Shown here: piece by piece, positions 17,899 to 27,931 of the stretch
How positions within the stretch are numbered: the first letter of the stretch is position 1
Layout: the number at the start of each line of letters is the position of its first letter
NCBI RefSeq assembly: GCF_000721265.1
Contig: NZ_JOFZ01000013.1
Span: forward strand, 1 to 64,000
Reading direction: 5' to 3'
DNA: 64,000 nucleotides
From: Streptomyces sp. NRRL F-5126
GTDB taxonomy: Bacteria > Actinomycetota > Actinomycetes > Streptomycetales > Streptomycetaceae
Notes under the pieces: model-generated
Database searches by the model: none
The model's input: only the letters and a program-made list of their open reading frames with translations
What the model was told of the DNA's origin: nothing
Position numbers and translations under genes: made by a program

Positions 17899-19056
17899 AT
17901 GAGCAGCCTGAACGCCTCCCAGAGCCCTCAGGGCCAGCCCCGCAAGCCGCGCGTAGCCGTCGTCTTCGGGGGCCGCAGCTCCGAGCACGGCATCTCCGTC
18001 GTCACCGCGGGAGCGGTGCTCGCGGCGATCGACCGTGACGCCTACGACGTCCTGCCCATCGGCATCACCGCGGACGGCCGCTGGGCGCTGACCGCCGACG
18101 ACCCGGCGCGGATGGCCATCACCGACCGCGCGGTCCCCAGCGTCGATCAGATCGCCGAGTCCACCGAGGGCGACGTGGTGCTGTCCGTCGCACCGGGCAA
18201 CCGCGAAGTGGTCTACAGCGAGCCCGGCTCCGTGCCCAAGGCGCTGGGCGACGTCGACGTCGTCTTCCCCGTCCTGCACGGCCCGTACGGCGAGGACGGC
18301 ACGCTCCAGGGCCTGCTTGAGCTCTCCGGCCTGCCCTACGTCGGCGCCGGCGTGCTCGCGTCGGCCGTCGGCCAGGACAAGGAGTACATGAAGCGGGTGT
18401 TCACCTCGTTCGGGCTGCCCGTCGGCCCGTACCTGGTGATCAGGCCACGCGAGTGGGAACAGGACGAATCAGGCGCGCGCAGGCGCATCGTCGACTTCGC
18501 GTCCGAGCACGGCTGGCCGCTGTTCGTGAAGCCCGCGCGCGGCGGCTCGTCCGTCGGCATCAGCAAGGTCGACGGGTTCGAGGGCCTCGACGAGGCGCTC
18601 GACGAGGCCAGGCGCCACGACCCCAAGGTCCTGGTGGAGTCGCTGCTGCGCGGCCGCGAGATCGAGTGCGGGGTGCTGGAGTTCGAGGACGGGCCGCGGG
18701 CGAGCCTGCCGGCCGAGATCCCGCCCGTCACCGCGCACGACTTCTACGACTTCGAGGCCAAGTACATCGACTCCGCGTCGGGCCTCGTGCCCGCGCCGCT
18801 CACCGATGAGCAGACCGCGGAGGTCAGGCGGCTCGCGGTGGCGGCGTTCGAGGCGGTGTCCTGCGAGGGCCTGGTGCGCGCGGACTTCTTCCTCACCGAG
18901 GACGGCGCCTTCGTCATCAACGAGATCAACACCATGCCGGGGTTCACGCCCATCTCGATGTTCCCCCGCATGTGGCAGGAGAGCGGCGTCGGCTACGCCG
19001 AACTCGTGGACCTGCTCATCAAGGCCGCGCTGCGCCGGTCCACCGGGCTGCGCTGA
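17899..19056 (+). CDS. ddlA: D-alanine--D-alanine ligase
   Basis: A 385-residue ATP-grasp enzyme making D-Ala-D-Ala for peptidoglycan. N-terminal VVFGGRSSEHGISVV (residues 20-34), ATP-grasp elements FVKPARGGSSVGISKV near 207, and the metal-binding end VINEINTMPGFTPISMFP near 340. The Tyr/Phe pocket residue that distinguishes D-lactate ligases was not resolved by eye, but EXXDFYDFEAKY is of the D-Ala type. Ends at a bidirectional hairpin. Confidence 0.95.
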   Translation: MSSLNASQSPQGQPRKPRVAVVFGGRSSEHGISVVTAGAVLAAIDRDAYDVLPIGITADGRWALTADDPARMAITDRAVPSVDQIAESTEGDVVLSVAPGNREVVYSEPGSVPKALGDVDVVFPVLHGPYGEDGTLQGLLELSGLPYVGAGVLASAVGQDKEYMKRVFTSFGLPVGPYLVIRPREWEQDESGARRRIVDFASEHGWPLFVKPARGGSSVGISKVDGFEGLDEALDEARRHDPKVLVESLLRGREIECGVLEFEDGPRASLPAEIPPVTAHDFYDFEAKYIDSASGLVPAPLTDEQTAEVRRLAVAAFEAVSCEGLVRADFFLTEDGAFVINEINTMPGFTPISMFPRMWQESGVGYAELVDLLIKAALRRSTGLR

Positions 19057-19068
19057 GCACACGCGCGA

Positions 19069-19093
19069 GACGGGCCGGACACGCCGGCCCGTC
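19069..19093. terminator. Bidirectional terminator between ddlA and the convergent lipoprotein gene
   Basis: 10-bp perfect stem GACGGGCCGG/CCGGCCCGTC (19069-19078 with 19084-19093), loop ACACG. The stem reaches into the stop codon of the minus-strand gene. Confidence 0.7.
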
Positions 19094-19595
19094 AGACGGT
19101 CGACGGATCCGTCGTGCCCACGGCCTTCGCGAGCTGCGCGATCGGGGTACCGTCGTGCGCGAACTTCGAGCCCATCGTGACCTCGACGTAGGCGGCGCGG
19201 TACGTGGTGGTGAACCGCTGCCCCTTCGCGTACGGCTGCACCATCCAGCTCACGCCGTTCGCGTCGACCGCCGCCGACTGCGGGTCGCTCATGGCCTTCG
19301 GACGCGGCACCCCGCACCGCAGCACGATCGACGCGGACCCCGAGCCCCAGCCCGCCGTCAGGCCGGAACTCGGCCGGGGATCGCGCCTGCTCTGCCCGCC
19401 GACCTTGCCGGGCAGCCGCTTGTGCAGCGCGTCGCACACCTTGACCTGGTCGGCGGGCGGCCTGGGCACCGCGACGTGCGCCGCCGAGCCGCCGCCCGAG
19501 CAGCCCGCCGCGCACAGCACGGCCACGGCGGGCAACGTCGCGATGAGGCGGCCCGGTAGCCTGCGCCCGGAGGCCCTTCGGCGAAGAGGTGTCAC
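19092..19595 (-). CDS. DUF3515-family lipoprotein
   Basis: A 167-residue secreted protein with an N-terminal signal: basic start, hydrophobic LIATLPAVAVLCAAGC and a lipobox ending in Cys at about residue 32, so it is predicted to be lipid-anchored outside the membrane. The mature part matches the actinobacterial DUF3515 pattern (VKVCDALHKRLPGKV and SIVLRCGVPRP with paired Cys). Function unknown. Confidence 0.82.
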   Translation of the reverse strand: MTPLRRRASGRRLPGRLIATLPAVAVLCAAGCSGGGSAAHVAVPRPPADQVKVCDALHKRLPGKVGGQSRRDPRPSSGLTAGWGSGSASIVLRCGVPRPKAMSDPQSAAVDANGVSWMVQPYAKGQRFTTTYRAAYVEVTMGSKFAHDGTPIAQLAKAVGTTDPSTV

Positions 19596-19614
19596 CGGAC
19601 AAGCGTAGACGGGG

Positions 19615-19848
19615 CTAGATATGCACGACCGGACAGGTCAGGGTACGGGTGATGCCGTCCACCCGCTGGATCTTGGCGACGACCATGCGGCCCAACTCGT
19701 CGACCGTGTCCGCCTGGGCGCGCACGATGACGTCGTAGGGACCCGTGACGTCCTCGGCGCGCAGCACGCCGGGGAACGCCGCGATGGTCTCGGCCACCGC
19801 CGTCGCTCTGCCCACGTCGGTCTGGATGAGGATGTACGCCTGTACCAC
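19615..19848 (-). CDS. Stand-alone Lrp/AsnC ligand-binding (RAM) domain protein
   Basis: A 77-residue protein that is only the effector-binding (RAM) domain of Lrp/AsnC regulators, without a DNA-binding half: VQAYILIQTDVGRATAVAET, then GPYDVIVRAQADTVDELGRMV. Such proteins form ring-like assemblies in other bacteria and bind amino acids; partners here are unknown. GTG start at 19848 preceded by GGAGGCTCC. Upstream of the lipoprotein gene on the same strand with a short gap. Confidence 0.87.
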   Translation of the reverse strand: MVQAYILIQTDVGRATAVAETIAAFPGVLRAEDVTGPYDVIVRAQADTVDELGRMVVAKIQRVDGITRTLTCPVVHI

Positions 19849-20048
19849 GGAGCCTCCAGGGCGGCCATGAGGATCATGTCCCAGGGGAGAAGGGACGCCA
19901 CGGTATCGCGTCGGCCGGTGCCGGCGGGAGACCCGGTGCGTCCAGGCCGTTTCCCGCGGATTCTCCGCGCGCCCGCCCGCGTTTTGCGAGCACACGCACG
20001 AAGCGGCCGGACAACGGCCTCTCGCCGCACACAGAGAAGGGAGACCCG

Positions 20049-21008
20049 GTGAAGGGAACCGTGGGGGAGCTGGGGGAATTCGGGCTGATCGACAGGCTCA
20101 CCTCCCGCCTCACCACCACCCCGGCGGTCCGGCTCGGGCCCGGCGACGACGCCGCGGTCGTGGCTGCACCCGACCGCAGGGTCGTCGCCAGCACGGATCT
20201 CCTGCTCGAAGGGCGGCACTTCCGCAGGGACTGGTCGACCGCGTACGACGTGGGCCGCAAGTCCGCCGCGCAGAACCTCGCCGACATCGCCGCCATGGGC
20301 GCCGTGCCGACGGCCCTGCTGCTCGGGCTCGTCGTGCCCGCGCAGCTGCCGGTGACCTGGGCCGCCGAGCTGATGGACGGCATCCGCGACGAGTCCCAGG
20401 TCGCGGGCGCGGCCGTCGTCGGCGGAGACGTCGTGCGCGGCGACTCGATCACCGTCGCCATCACCGCGCTCGGCGATCTGCGCGGCCACGAGCCGGTCAC
20501 GCGCTCCGGCGCACACCCCGGCGACATCGTCGCCTACACGGGCTGGCTCGGCTGGTCGGCCGCCGGGCACGCGGTGCTCTCGCGCGGCTTCCGCTCGCCG
20601 CGCGCCTTCGTCGAGGCCCACCGCAGGCCGGAACCGCCGTACCACGCGGGCCCCGCGGCCGCCGGGCTCGGCGCCACCGCCATGACCGACGTCAGCGACG
20701 GGCTCGTCGCGGACCTCGGGCACATCGCGCAGGCCAGCACGGTCCGCATCGACCTGCGCTCCGACCTCGTCGACGTCCCCTCGCAGATGAGCGACATCGG
20801 GCAGGCCGTCGGCATCGACCCGCTCCAGTGGGTGTTCACCGGCGGCGAGGACCACGCGATCGTCGCGACCTTCCCGCCCGACGTGAAGCTGCCCGCGCGG
20901 TGGAAGGTCATCGGCGAGGTGCGCGGCCCGTCCGCCCAGCCGCAGGTCACCGTCGACGGCGCACCGTGGACCGGGGACGGGGGCTGGGACCACTTCGGCG
21001 ACGCGTGA
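20049..21008 (+). CDS. thiL: Thiamine-monophosphate kinase
   Basis: A 319-residue ThiL that phosphorylates thiamine monophosphate to the cofactor thiamine pyrophosphate. Features: GPGDDAAVV near residue 34, [11 protein letters not shown] near 50, [15 protein letters not shown] near 75 and [12 protein letters not shown] near 216, which hold the Mg-ATP. GTG start with AGAAGGGAGA upstream. First gene of a run with thiD. Confidence 0.95.
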   Translation: MKGTVGELGEFGLIDRLTSRLTTTPAVRLGPGDDAAVVAAPDRRVVASTDLLLEGRHFRRDWSTAYDVGRKSAAQNLADIAAMGAVPTALLLGLVVPAQLPVTWAAELMDGIRDESQVAGAAVVGGDVVRGDSITVAITALGDLRGHEPVTRSGAHPGDIVAYTGWLGWSAAGHAVLSRGFRSPRAFVEAHRRPEPPYHAGPAAAGLGATAMTDVSDGLVADLGHIAQASTVRIDLRSDLVDVPSQMSDIGQAVGIDPLQWVFTGGEDHAIVATFPPDVKLPARWKVIGEVRGPSAQPQVTVDGAPWTGDGGWDHFGDA

Positions 21009-21025
21009 ACGTAGGGTCGTCTTCC

Positions 21026-21826
21026 ATGACCGCGTCCGCACCGCCGCCACCCCGTGTCCTGACCGTCGCCGGCTCCGACTCGGGCGGCGGCGCGGGCATC
21101 CAGGCCGACCTCAAGACCATGCTCGCCCTCGGTGTGCACGGCATGAGCGTCGTCACGGCGGTCACCGCGCAGAACTCGCTGGGCGTGCAGGGCGCATGGG
21201 AGCTGCCGGTGGAGGCCGTACGCGCGCAGTACCGCAGCGTCGTCGACGACATCGGCGTCCAGGCCGTGAAGACCGGCATGCTCTCCTCCGCGCCGATCGT
21301 CGGCGCCGTCGCGGAACTCCTCGCCACCACGGCGGCGCCGGTCGTCGTGGACCCCGTCGGGATCTCCAAGCACGGGGACACGCTCCTCGCCGACTCGGCG
21401 CTCGACGCCGTACGCACCCGGCTGCTGCCGGTCGCCACCGTGGCCACGCCCAACCTCGACGAGGTCGCGAGGCTCACGGGCGTGGCCGTCGAGACGGAGG
21501 ACGACATGCGGCGCGCGGCCGCCCCGGTGCTCGCCCTCGGCCCGCGCTGGGCGCTGATCAAGGGCGGCCACCTGCCCGGCGACGCCGTCGACCTGCTCAC
21601 CGACGGCACCGAGGAGCACTGGCTGCGCGCGCCGCGCCTGGACAACCGCCACACGCACGGCACGGGTTGCACGCTGGCCTCCGCGATCGCCGCGGGCCTC
21701 GGCGGCGGGCAGGACGTCGTGACGGCCGTGCGGGCGGCCAAGGAGTACGTGACCGCTGCGGTGCGCCACGGGTTCGCGCTCGGTGGTGGCATCGGCCCCG
21801 TCGACCACGGCTGGCGCGCACGGTGA
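21026..21826 (+). CDS. thiD: Hydroxymethylpyrimidine / phosphomethylpyrimidine kinase
   Basis: A 266-residue ribokinase-fold enzyme that phosphorylates the HMP moiety of thiamine twice. [19 protein letters not shown] near residue 15 binds substrate; [15 protein letters not shown] near 210 is the anion-hole/ATP motif. A GTG at 21005 overlaps the thiL stop and is in frame, giving seven extra residues; ATG 21026 is preferred for its GGG-containing upstream stretch and conserved start. Co-transcribed with thiL. Confidence 0.94.
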   Translation: MTASAPPPPRVLTVAGSDSGGGAGIQADLKTMLALGVHGMSVVTAVTAQNSLGVQGAWELPVEAVRAQYRSVVDDIGVQAVKTGMLSSAPIVGAVAELLATTAAPVVVDPVGISKHGDTLLADSALDAVRTRLLPVATVATPNLDEVARLTGVAVETEDDMRRAAAPVLALGPRWALIKGGHLPGDAVDLLTDGTEEHWLRAPRLDNRHTHGTGCTLASAIAAGLGGGQDVVTAVRAAKEYVTAAVRHGFALGGGIGPVDHGWRAR

Positions 21827-21979
21827 CGCGGCGGCTCGCCGTCCCCCGCCGCCGAAGCCCCGCCGGTCCCGCGCCGGGACCGGCGGACGCCCGGCCGGCG
21901 GCCGCGGACTACTGTGCGTAGAACATGCCCGTCAGGCCGCGCCACGCGGGCGGTTCGCGCAGGAGAAGAGGACCAGCAG

Positions 21980-23689
21980 GTGCCCCACACCCTCGACGCC
22001 GCCGCGGTGCGGACCTGGTGCGCACGGGCGCTCGACGCTCTCGGCGGTCAGCGCGAGGAGATCGACGCGATCAACGTCTACCCGGTGGCGGACGGCGACA
22101 CGGGCACGAACCTCTACCTGACCCTCGAATCGGCCGCACACGCCGTCGAGGCGGTCTTCGCCGCGCACGGCGCCGGCGGCGGGGAACCCGCGCCCGAGGA
22201 CGCGGTACGTGCCATGGCGCACGGCGCGCTGCTCGGCGCGCGCGGCAACTCGGGCACCATCCTCGCGCAGTTGCTGCGCGGCATCGCCGACGTGCTCGCC
22301 GCCGAAACCGCCGAAACCGCCGCGGCCGCCGAGGCCGCTGAGGCCGCTGAGAACGGCGCGGGCACGGACGGTGCCGGGAACGGCGCGCGCGCCGCCGGCG
22401 ACCGCCTCGCGCGTGCCCTCGCCCGCGCCGCCGCGCTCGCGCGCGAGGCCGTGGCCCACCCCGTCGAGGGCACCATCCTCACCGTGGCCGACGCCGCGGC
22501 CGGCGCCGCGCGCCGTGCCGAGGCCCCGCACGCCGGGGCGGTGGCGTGCGCCGCGTACGCCGGGGCGCGCGCGGCGCTCGACGCGACCCCCGGCCAGCTC
22601 CCGGCCCTGGACACCGCGGGCGTCGTCGACGCGGGCGGCCTCGGCCTGCTCGCCCTGCTCGGCGCGCTGATGGAGACCGTCGCGGGCCGCAGGCCCGAGC
22701 CACCGCCGGGCGGCCGGATCAACCCCGCACGCGCGCCCGAGGCGCCCGCGGCCTGCCCGCCGGTCGAGCCGGAGTCCGAGGGCCCCGCCTACGAGGTGAT
22801 CTACCTGCTCGAAGCCGCCGAGGACGCTGCCGTGGGGCGACTCAGGCAGCGCCTCGACGCCCTCGGCGACTGCCTCGTCGTCGGCGGCGGCGCGGGCCTG
22901 TGGAAGGTGCACGTCCACACCGACGACGCGGGAGCCGCCGTCGAGGCCGGGATGGAGGCGGGACGCCCGTACCGCCTGCGCATCACGCATCTGGCGCTCC
23001 ACGCGGCGGAGCGGCCCGTGGAGAAGGCGCAGCGCGCGGTCGTCGCCGTCGTACACGGTGAGGGCCTCGCCGGCCTCTGCGAGCAGGCCGGGGCCACCGT
23101 GCTGCTGGCGCGCGAGGGGGCGCCGCCCGCCAGCGGCGAACTGGCCGCCGCGATCCACCGCGCGCACGCACGCGAGATCGTGCTGCTGCCCAACGACGAA
23201 GAGCTGCGCCACACCGCCGCGGCCGCGGCCGCGCAGGCGCGCGCCGAGGGCGTGCGCGTCGCCCTGATCCCCACCAGGGCGGCCGTCCAGGGCATCGCCG
23301 CGCTCGCCGTGCACCAGCCCGAGCGCCGGTTCGACGAGGACGTCGTGGCGATGACCTCAGCCGCGGGGGCCACCCGCTACGGCGAGCTCGCCGTGGCCGA
23401 GCGCATGGCGTGGACGACGGCCGGCGTCTGCCGCTCCGGGGACGTACTCGGCCTCATCGACGGCGACGTCGCCGTCATCGGAACCGAACTCGAGGCCACC
23501 GCGCGCGCCGTCCTCGACCGCATGCTGGCGGCGGGCGGCGAACTCGTCACGCTGGTGCTCGGCGACGACGTGCCCGACGCCCTCGCCGAGAGCCTCGAAG
23601 ACCATGTGCGCGACGGCCACCTCGCCGTCGACACCGTCGTCCACCGGGGCGGCGGAAGGACGGCGCCGCTGCTCATCGGCGTCGAATAG
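21980..23689 (+). CDS. DAK2-domain protein, fatty-acid-kinase (FakA/YloV)-like
   Basis: A 569-residue two-part protein. Residues 1-200 are a DhaL/DAK2 kinase domain (NVYPVADGDTGTNLYLTL near 28-45, with the Asp residues that hold Mg, and ALLGARGNSGTILAQLLRG near 82-100); residues 260-569 are the FakA C-terminal region with VHVHTDD. In Firmicutes FakA phosphorylates fatty acids bound by FakB; that role is inferred here. An Ala/Glu-rich repeat near 115-140 is an insertion. Start GTG 21980 follows AGGAGAAGAGG. recG follows after 27 bp. Confidence 0.85.
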   Translation: MPHTLDAAAVRTWCARALDALGGQREEIDAINVYPVADGDTGTNLYLTLESAAHAVEAVFAAHGAGGGEPAPEDAVRAMAHGALLGARGNSGTILAQLLRGIADVLAAETAETAAAAEAAEAAENGAGTDGAGNGARAAGDRLARALARAAALAREAVAHPVEGTILTVADAAAGAARRAEAPHAGAVACAAYAGARAALDATPGQLPALDTAGVVDAGGLGLLALLGALMETVAGRRPEPPPGGRINPARAPEAPAACPPVEPESEGPAYEVIYLLEAAEDAAVGRLRQRLDALGDCLVVGGGAGLWKVHVHTDDAGAAVEAGMEAGRPYRLRITHLALHAAERPVEKAQRAVVAVVHGEGLAGLCEQAGATVLLAREGAPPASGELAAAIHRAHAREIVLLPNDEELRHTAAAAAAQARAEGVRVALIPTRAAVQGIAALAVHQPERRFDEDVVAMTSAAGATRYGELAVAERMAWTTAGVCRSGDVLGLIDGDVAVIGTELEATARAVLDRMLAAGGELVTLVLGDDVPDALAESLEDHVRDGHLAVDTVVHRGGGRTAPLLIGVE

Positions 23690-23716
23690 CGAGCGATGTC
23701 AGAGGTGTGGTGTGCA

Positions 23717-25957
23717 ATGGACGACGTGTCCGCGCTCGACGAACCCCTCACGAAGACACTCGGCCGGCCCACCGCGAAGGTGATGGCCGACAATCTCGGC
23801 CTGCACACCGTGGGCGACCTGCTGCACCACTACCCGCGGCGCTACGAGGAGCGCGGCCGGCTGACGCGCCTCGCCGACCTCCCGCTCGACGAGGACGTGA
23901 CGGTCGTCGCGCAGGTCGCCGACGCCCGCGTGCTGCGCTTCAACGGCGGCCGCGGCCAGCGCCTGGAGATCACCCTCACCGACGGCAGCGGCAAGCTCCG
24001 GCTGGTCTTCTTCGGCCGGGGCATCCACAAACCGCACAAGGAGCTGCCCCCGGGCAGCCGCGCCATGTTCGCCGGCAAGGTCTCCGTCTTCAACCGCAAG
24101 CTCCAGCTCGCCCACCCCACGTACGTCACGCTCGGCCGGTCCGGTGCGGCCGGCGACGACGGCGACGACCGCGCGGAGGGCGGCCCGGGCGGCGAGAACG
24201 CCGCCGTCGACGCGTTCGCGGGCCGTCTCATCCCGATCTACCCCGCCTGCAAGGGCCTGGAGTCCTGGAAGATCGCCAAGGCCGTCGACCTCGTGCTGCC
24301 GCGCGCTGCCGAGGCCGTCGATCCGCTGCCCGCCGCGCTCCGCGAGGGCCGCGGGTTCGCCACCCTGCCCGAGGCGCTGCGCAAGGTGCACAGGCCCGAG
24401 TCGAAGGCCGACGTGGAGGACGCACGCGCGCGGCTCAAGTGGGACGAGGCGTTCGTGCTCCAGGTCGCGCTCGCCAGGCGCCGCAGCGCGGAGGGCCGGC
24501 TGCCCGCAGTCGCCAGGCGCCCTGTCGACGGCGCCCTGCTCGACGCGTTCGACGCGCGTCTGCCGTTCACGCTCACCGAGGGGCAGCGCCGGGTCACCGA
24601 CGAGGTGTTCACGGACCTCGGCACCGAGCACCCCATGCACCGGCTGCTCCAGGGCGAGGTCGGCTCCGGCAAGACGCTGGTGGCCCTGCGGGCCATGCTC
24701 GCCGTCGTCGACGCGGGCGGCCAGGCGGCGATGCTGGCGCCCACCGAGGTCCTCGCCCAGCAGCACCACCGCTCCATCACGGAGATGATGGGCGATCTGG
24801 CTCTGGGCGGAACGCTCGGCGCCGCCGAGAACGCCACCAAGGTCGTCCTCCTCACGGGTTCGATGGGGGCCGCCGCCCGCCGCGCGGCGCTCCTCGACCT
24901 CGCCACGGGCGAGGCGGGCATCGTCATCGGCACGCACGCCCTGATCGAGGACAAGGTCCAGTTCCACGACCTGGGCCTCGTCGTGGTGGACGAGCAGCAC
25001 CGCTTCGGCGTCGAGCAGCGCGACGCCCTGCGCGCCAAGGGCAAGCAGCCGCCGCACCTGCTCGTCATGACGGCCACGCCCATCCCCCGTACGGTCGCGA
25101 TGACGGTCTTCGGCGATCTGGAGACGTCCGTGCTCGACGAACTGCCCGCCGGCAGGTCGCCGATCGCGAGCCACGTCGTGCCCGCGCAGGACAAGCCGCA
25201 CTTCCTCGCCCGGGCCTGGGACCGGGTGCGCGAGGAGGTCTCGGCGGGGCACCAGGCGTACGTGGTCTGCCCGCGCATCGGCGACGAGGAGGACCGGAAG
25301 AAGGAGGACCGGAAGAAGGCCGCAGCCGAGGACGGCGAGAAGCGCCCCGCGCTCGCCGTGGTGGAGGTCGCCGAGAAGCTGGCGGCGGGCCCGCTGTCGG
25401 GGCTGCGCGTGGAGGTCCTGCACGGCCGCATGGCACCCGACGACAAGGACGCGGTCATGCGCCGGTTCGCCGCGGGCGAGACGGACGTGCTCGTGGCGAC
25501 CACGGTCATCGAGGTCGGCGTCAACGTGCCCAACGCGACCGCCATGGTGATCATGGACGCCGACCGCTTCGGCGTCTCGCAGCTCCACCAGCTGCGCGGC
25601 CGTGTCGGCCGGGGCTCCGCGCCCGGCCTGTGCCTCCTCGTCACGGACGCGCCCGAGGCCGGCCCCGCCCGCGCCAGGCTCGCCGCCGTCGCCGCCACGC
25701 TCGACGGCTTCGAGCTCTCCCGCATCGACCTCGAACAGCGCCGCGAGGGCGACGTGCTCGGCCAGGCCCAGTCGGGAGTCCGCTCCAGCCTGCGGATGCT
25801 GGCCGTCATCGAGGACGAGGACGTCATCGCCCAGGCCCGCGAGGAGGCGGTCGCCGTCGTCGCCGAGGACCCCGAGCTGACCGGCTGCCCGGAGCTGCGC
25901 ACGGCCCTGGACGCGCTGCTCGACGCCGACCGGGAGAGCTACCTCGACAAGGGCTGA
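23717..25957 (+). CDS. recG: ATP-dependent DNA helicase RecG
   Basis: A 746-residue branch-migration helicase for stalled forks and Holliday junctions. N-terminal wedge/OB region (GLHTVGDLLHHYPRRYEERG near 33-52), Walker A GEVGSGKT near 314, DEQHRFG near 424, TATPIPRT motif III, and helicase C-terminal motifs VLHGRM and GRVGRG. An acidic insertion (about residues 138-165) and a Lys/Glu stretch RKKEDRKK near 530 are lineage additions. ATG 23717 has AGAGGTG upstream; an in-frame ATG at 23696 is possible. Confidence 0.95.
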   Translation: MDDVSALDEPLTKTLGRPTAKVMADNLGLHTVGDLLHHYPRRYEERGRLTRLADLPLDEDVTVVAQVADARVLRFNGGRGQRLEITLTDGSGKLRLVFFGRGIHKPHKELPPGSRAMFAGKVSVFNRKLQLAHPTYVTLGRSGAAGDDGDDRAEGGPGGENAAVDAFAGRLIPIYPACKGLESWKIAKAVDLVLPRAAEAVDPLPAALREGRGFATLPEALRKVHRPESKADVEDARARLKWDEAFVLQVALARRRSAEGRLPAVARRPVDGALLDAFDARLPFTLTEGQRRVTDEVFTDLGTEHPMHRLLQGEVGSGKTLVALRAMLAVVDAGGQAAMLAPTEVLAQQHHRSITEMMGDLALGGTLGAAENATKVVLLTGSMGAAARRAALLDLATGEAGIVIGTHALIEDKVQFHDLGLVVVDEQHRFGVEQRDALRAKGKQPPHLLVMTATPIPRTVAMTVFGDLETSVLDELPAGRSPIASHVVPAQDKPHFLARAWDRVREEVSAGHQAYVVCPRIGDEEDRKKEDRKKAAAEDGEKRPALAVVEVAEKLAAGPLSGLRVEVLHGRMAPDDKDAVMRRFAAGETDVLVATTVIEVGVNVPNATAMVIMDADRFGVSQLHQLRGRVGRGSAPGLCLLVTDAPEAGPARARLAAVAATLDGFELSRIDLEQRREGDVLGQAQSGVRSSLRMLAVIEDEDVIAQAREEAVAVVAEDPELTGCPELRTALDALLDADRESYLDKG

Positions 25958-26230
25958 ACGCCTGGCGGCGAGCCGGGCCGCGCAACCCCTCGGGCCCCGC
26001 CCGCGCGCCTGCGGCGGCCCCGGCGGGGTAACGCCGCCCACGCGCACGGTCGCCCACCGTGCACGGTGGGCGCACGCGTCGCCTGCTCGAGCCGCGAACG
26101 CCACGACGCCGCCCCCGGGCGGGGCTGCGGCAGCCGGCGGCCGGAAGTGTGGCCCGCTGCCACCTGGCGCCGCGCGACGGCAGCAGCGACGGCGCGCGGT
26201 TGAGCGCGGCCCCCCGCGGGACGCATCCCG

Positions 26231-26571
26231 CGCGGTACGGCGGACGCGGCGCCCGTACGGCCGGGCCGGGTCCGCCCCGGGCGGGCTGCGGCGACCTGGT
26301 TCGCTGCCGTCAGGGGCTGCTCGGTGGGAGTGGTGACGGCGTGCGGTTGGGCGCGGCCCTCAGCGCTGCGGGGTGCTTCGCGCGCGGTACGGCGGACGCG
26401 GCGCCCGTACGACCGGGCCGGGTCCGCCCCGGGCGGGCTGCGGCGACCTGGTTCGCTGCCGTCAGGGGCTGCTCGGTGGGAGTGGTGACGGCGTGCGGTT
26501 GGCGGTTGGGCGCGGCCCCTCAGCGCTGCGGGGCGCCTCCCGCGCGGTACGGCGGACGCGGCGCACGGCGG
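26231..26571. repeat. Tandem repeat, two nearly identical units of 152 and 160 bp plus a partial third
   Basis: Unit 1 is 26231-26382, unit 2 26383-26542, and the first 29 or so bases of a third unit follow to about 26571. Degraded traces of a unit precede 26231. Differences are a few substitutions, one single-base insertion and an 8-bp duplication of GGCGGTTG in unit 2. It fills most of the 745-bp gap between recG and rsmD. Frames read through both units but codon usage is not gene-like, so I consider it non-coding. Confidence 0.85.
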
Positions 26572-26701
26572 CGGCGCCGCACACGCGCGGCCGGGATCGC
26601 GGACGGTGGGCGCCCGTACCGCCCGGCGCTGCCCGGCGGAGGCGCACGCCATATCGTGGACAGCGACCCGCACGCCCCGACGAACCGAGGAACCGACACC
26701 C

Positions 26702-27304
26702 ATGACCCGCGTGATCGCCGGCGCTGCCGGGGGCCGCCGGCTCGCCGTGCCGCCGGGCAACGGCACCCGGCCCACCTCCGACCGCGCGCGCGAGGGCCTC
26801 TTCTCCAGCTGGGAGTCGCTCCTCGGCACGTTCCACGGCATCCGCGTGGCCGACCTGTACGCGGGCTCGGGAGCGGTCGGCCTCGAAGCGCTCTCCCGCG
26901 GCGCCCGGCACGCCCTGCTCGTCGAGGCCGACGGCAGGGCCGCGCGCACCGTACGGGAGAACGTGCGCGCGGTCGGGCTGCCCGGCGCGGACGTGCGCAC
27001 GGCCAAGGCCGGGCAGGTCGTCCGCGACACCGCCCCCGACGCCCCGTACGACCTGGTCTTCCTCGACCCGCCGTACGCGGTCACCGACGACGATCTTCGC
27101 GAGATCCTCCTCACACTCAGCCGCGGGGGCTGGCTTGCGGGCGGCGCCGTCGTCACCGTTGAGCGCAGCACCAGAGGCGGCGCGTTCGGCTGGCCCGAGG
27201 GGTTCGAGCCGCTGCGCTCACGCCGCTACGGCGAGGGCACCCTGTGGCACGGCAGGGCGGCCGCCGAGACGGCCGCCTCCCCGGCGGCCGGGGACGCGCC
27301 ATGA
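26702..27304 (+). CDS. rsmD: 16S rRNA (guanine(966)-N(2))-methyltransferase
   Basis: A 200-residue RsmD methyltransferase of 30S assembly. Start [22 protein letters not shown] motif [20 protein letters not shown] near residue 48 and the N6/N2-MTase motif DPPY near 123. The stop overlaps an ATG at 27301, but the downstream gene more likely starts at a TTG at 27331. Confidence 0.93.
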   Translation: MTRVIAGAAGGRRLAVPPGNGTRPTSDRAREGLFSSWESLLGTFHGIRVADLYAGSGAVGLEALSRGARHALLVEADGRAARTVRENVRAVGLPGADVRTAKAGQVVRDTAPDAPYDLVFLDPPYAVTDDDLREILLTLSRGGWLAGGAVVTVERSTRGGAFGWPEGFEPLRSRRYGEGTLWHGRAAAETAASPAAGDAP

Positions 27305-27330
27305 CCAGGCCACAGAGCGAGGAGACCCCA

Positions 27331-27810
27331 TTGCGACGCGCCGTCTGTCCCGGATCCTTCGATCCGATCACCAACGGGCACCTCGACATCATCGCCCGCG
27401 CGTCCAAGCTCTACGACGTCGTCCACGTCGCCGTGATGATCAACATGTCGAAGAAGGGCCTGTTCACCGTCGAGGAGCGGATCGAGTTGATCCAGCGGGC
27501 GACAGCCGAGTTCGGCAACGTGGAGGTCGAGTCCTTCCACGGCCTGCTCGTCGACTTCTGCAAGCAGCGCGACATCCCCGCCATCGTGAAGGGGCTGCGC
27601 GCCGTCAGCGACTTCGACTACGAGCTCCAGATGGCGCAGATGAACAACGGCCTCTCCGGCGTCGAGACGCTGTTCGTGCCGACCAACCCGACCTACAGCT
27701 TCCTGTCCTCCTCGCTCGTCAAGGAGGTCGCGACCTGGGGCGGCGACGTCTCCCACCTGCTGCCCCCCGAGGTGCACGCCGCGGTCGTGCAGCGGCTCTC
27801 GGAACGCTGA
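27331..27810 (+). CDS. coaD: Phosphopantetheine adenylyltransferase
   Basis: A 159-residue CoaD, the penultimate step of coenzyme A synthesis. Nucleotidyl-transferase motif [14 protein letters not shown] (residues 8-21, T/HXGH-type) and the end [13 protein letters not shown] are typical. I place the start at TTG 27331: GAGGAG lies 8 nt ahead and the protein then begins [12 protein letters not shown] at the usual CoaD length. ATG 27301, overlapping rsmD, would add ten atypical residues. Confidence 0.94.
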   Translation: MRRAVCPGSFDPITNGHLDIIARASKLYDVVHVAVMINMSKKGLFTVEERIELIQRATAEFGNVEVESFHGLLVDFCKQRDIPAIVKGLRAVSDFDYELQMAQMNNGLSGVETLFVPTNPTYSFLSSSLVKEVATWGGDVSHLLPPEVHAAVVQRLSER

Positions 27811-27931
27811 GCGCCGCCGGGCGGGTGCGCCGCCGGCTGACCGTCCGTCACCCGGTGTCGGGCACGGCGCGAGTGGTCGTACAGTCGGTGGCGTCCGTCT
27901 CCCAATCCGGCAGAGAAAAGGCGAGCACACG

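Noticed and set aside
26059..27162. 367-codon plus-strand frame across the tandem repeat into rsmD
   Set aside because: It runs out of frame through rsmD, and its repeat part shifts frame between units, so it is not a conserved protein.
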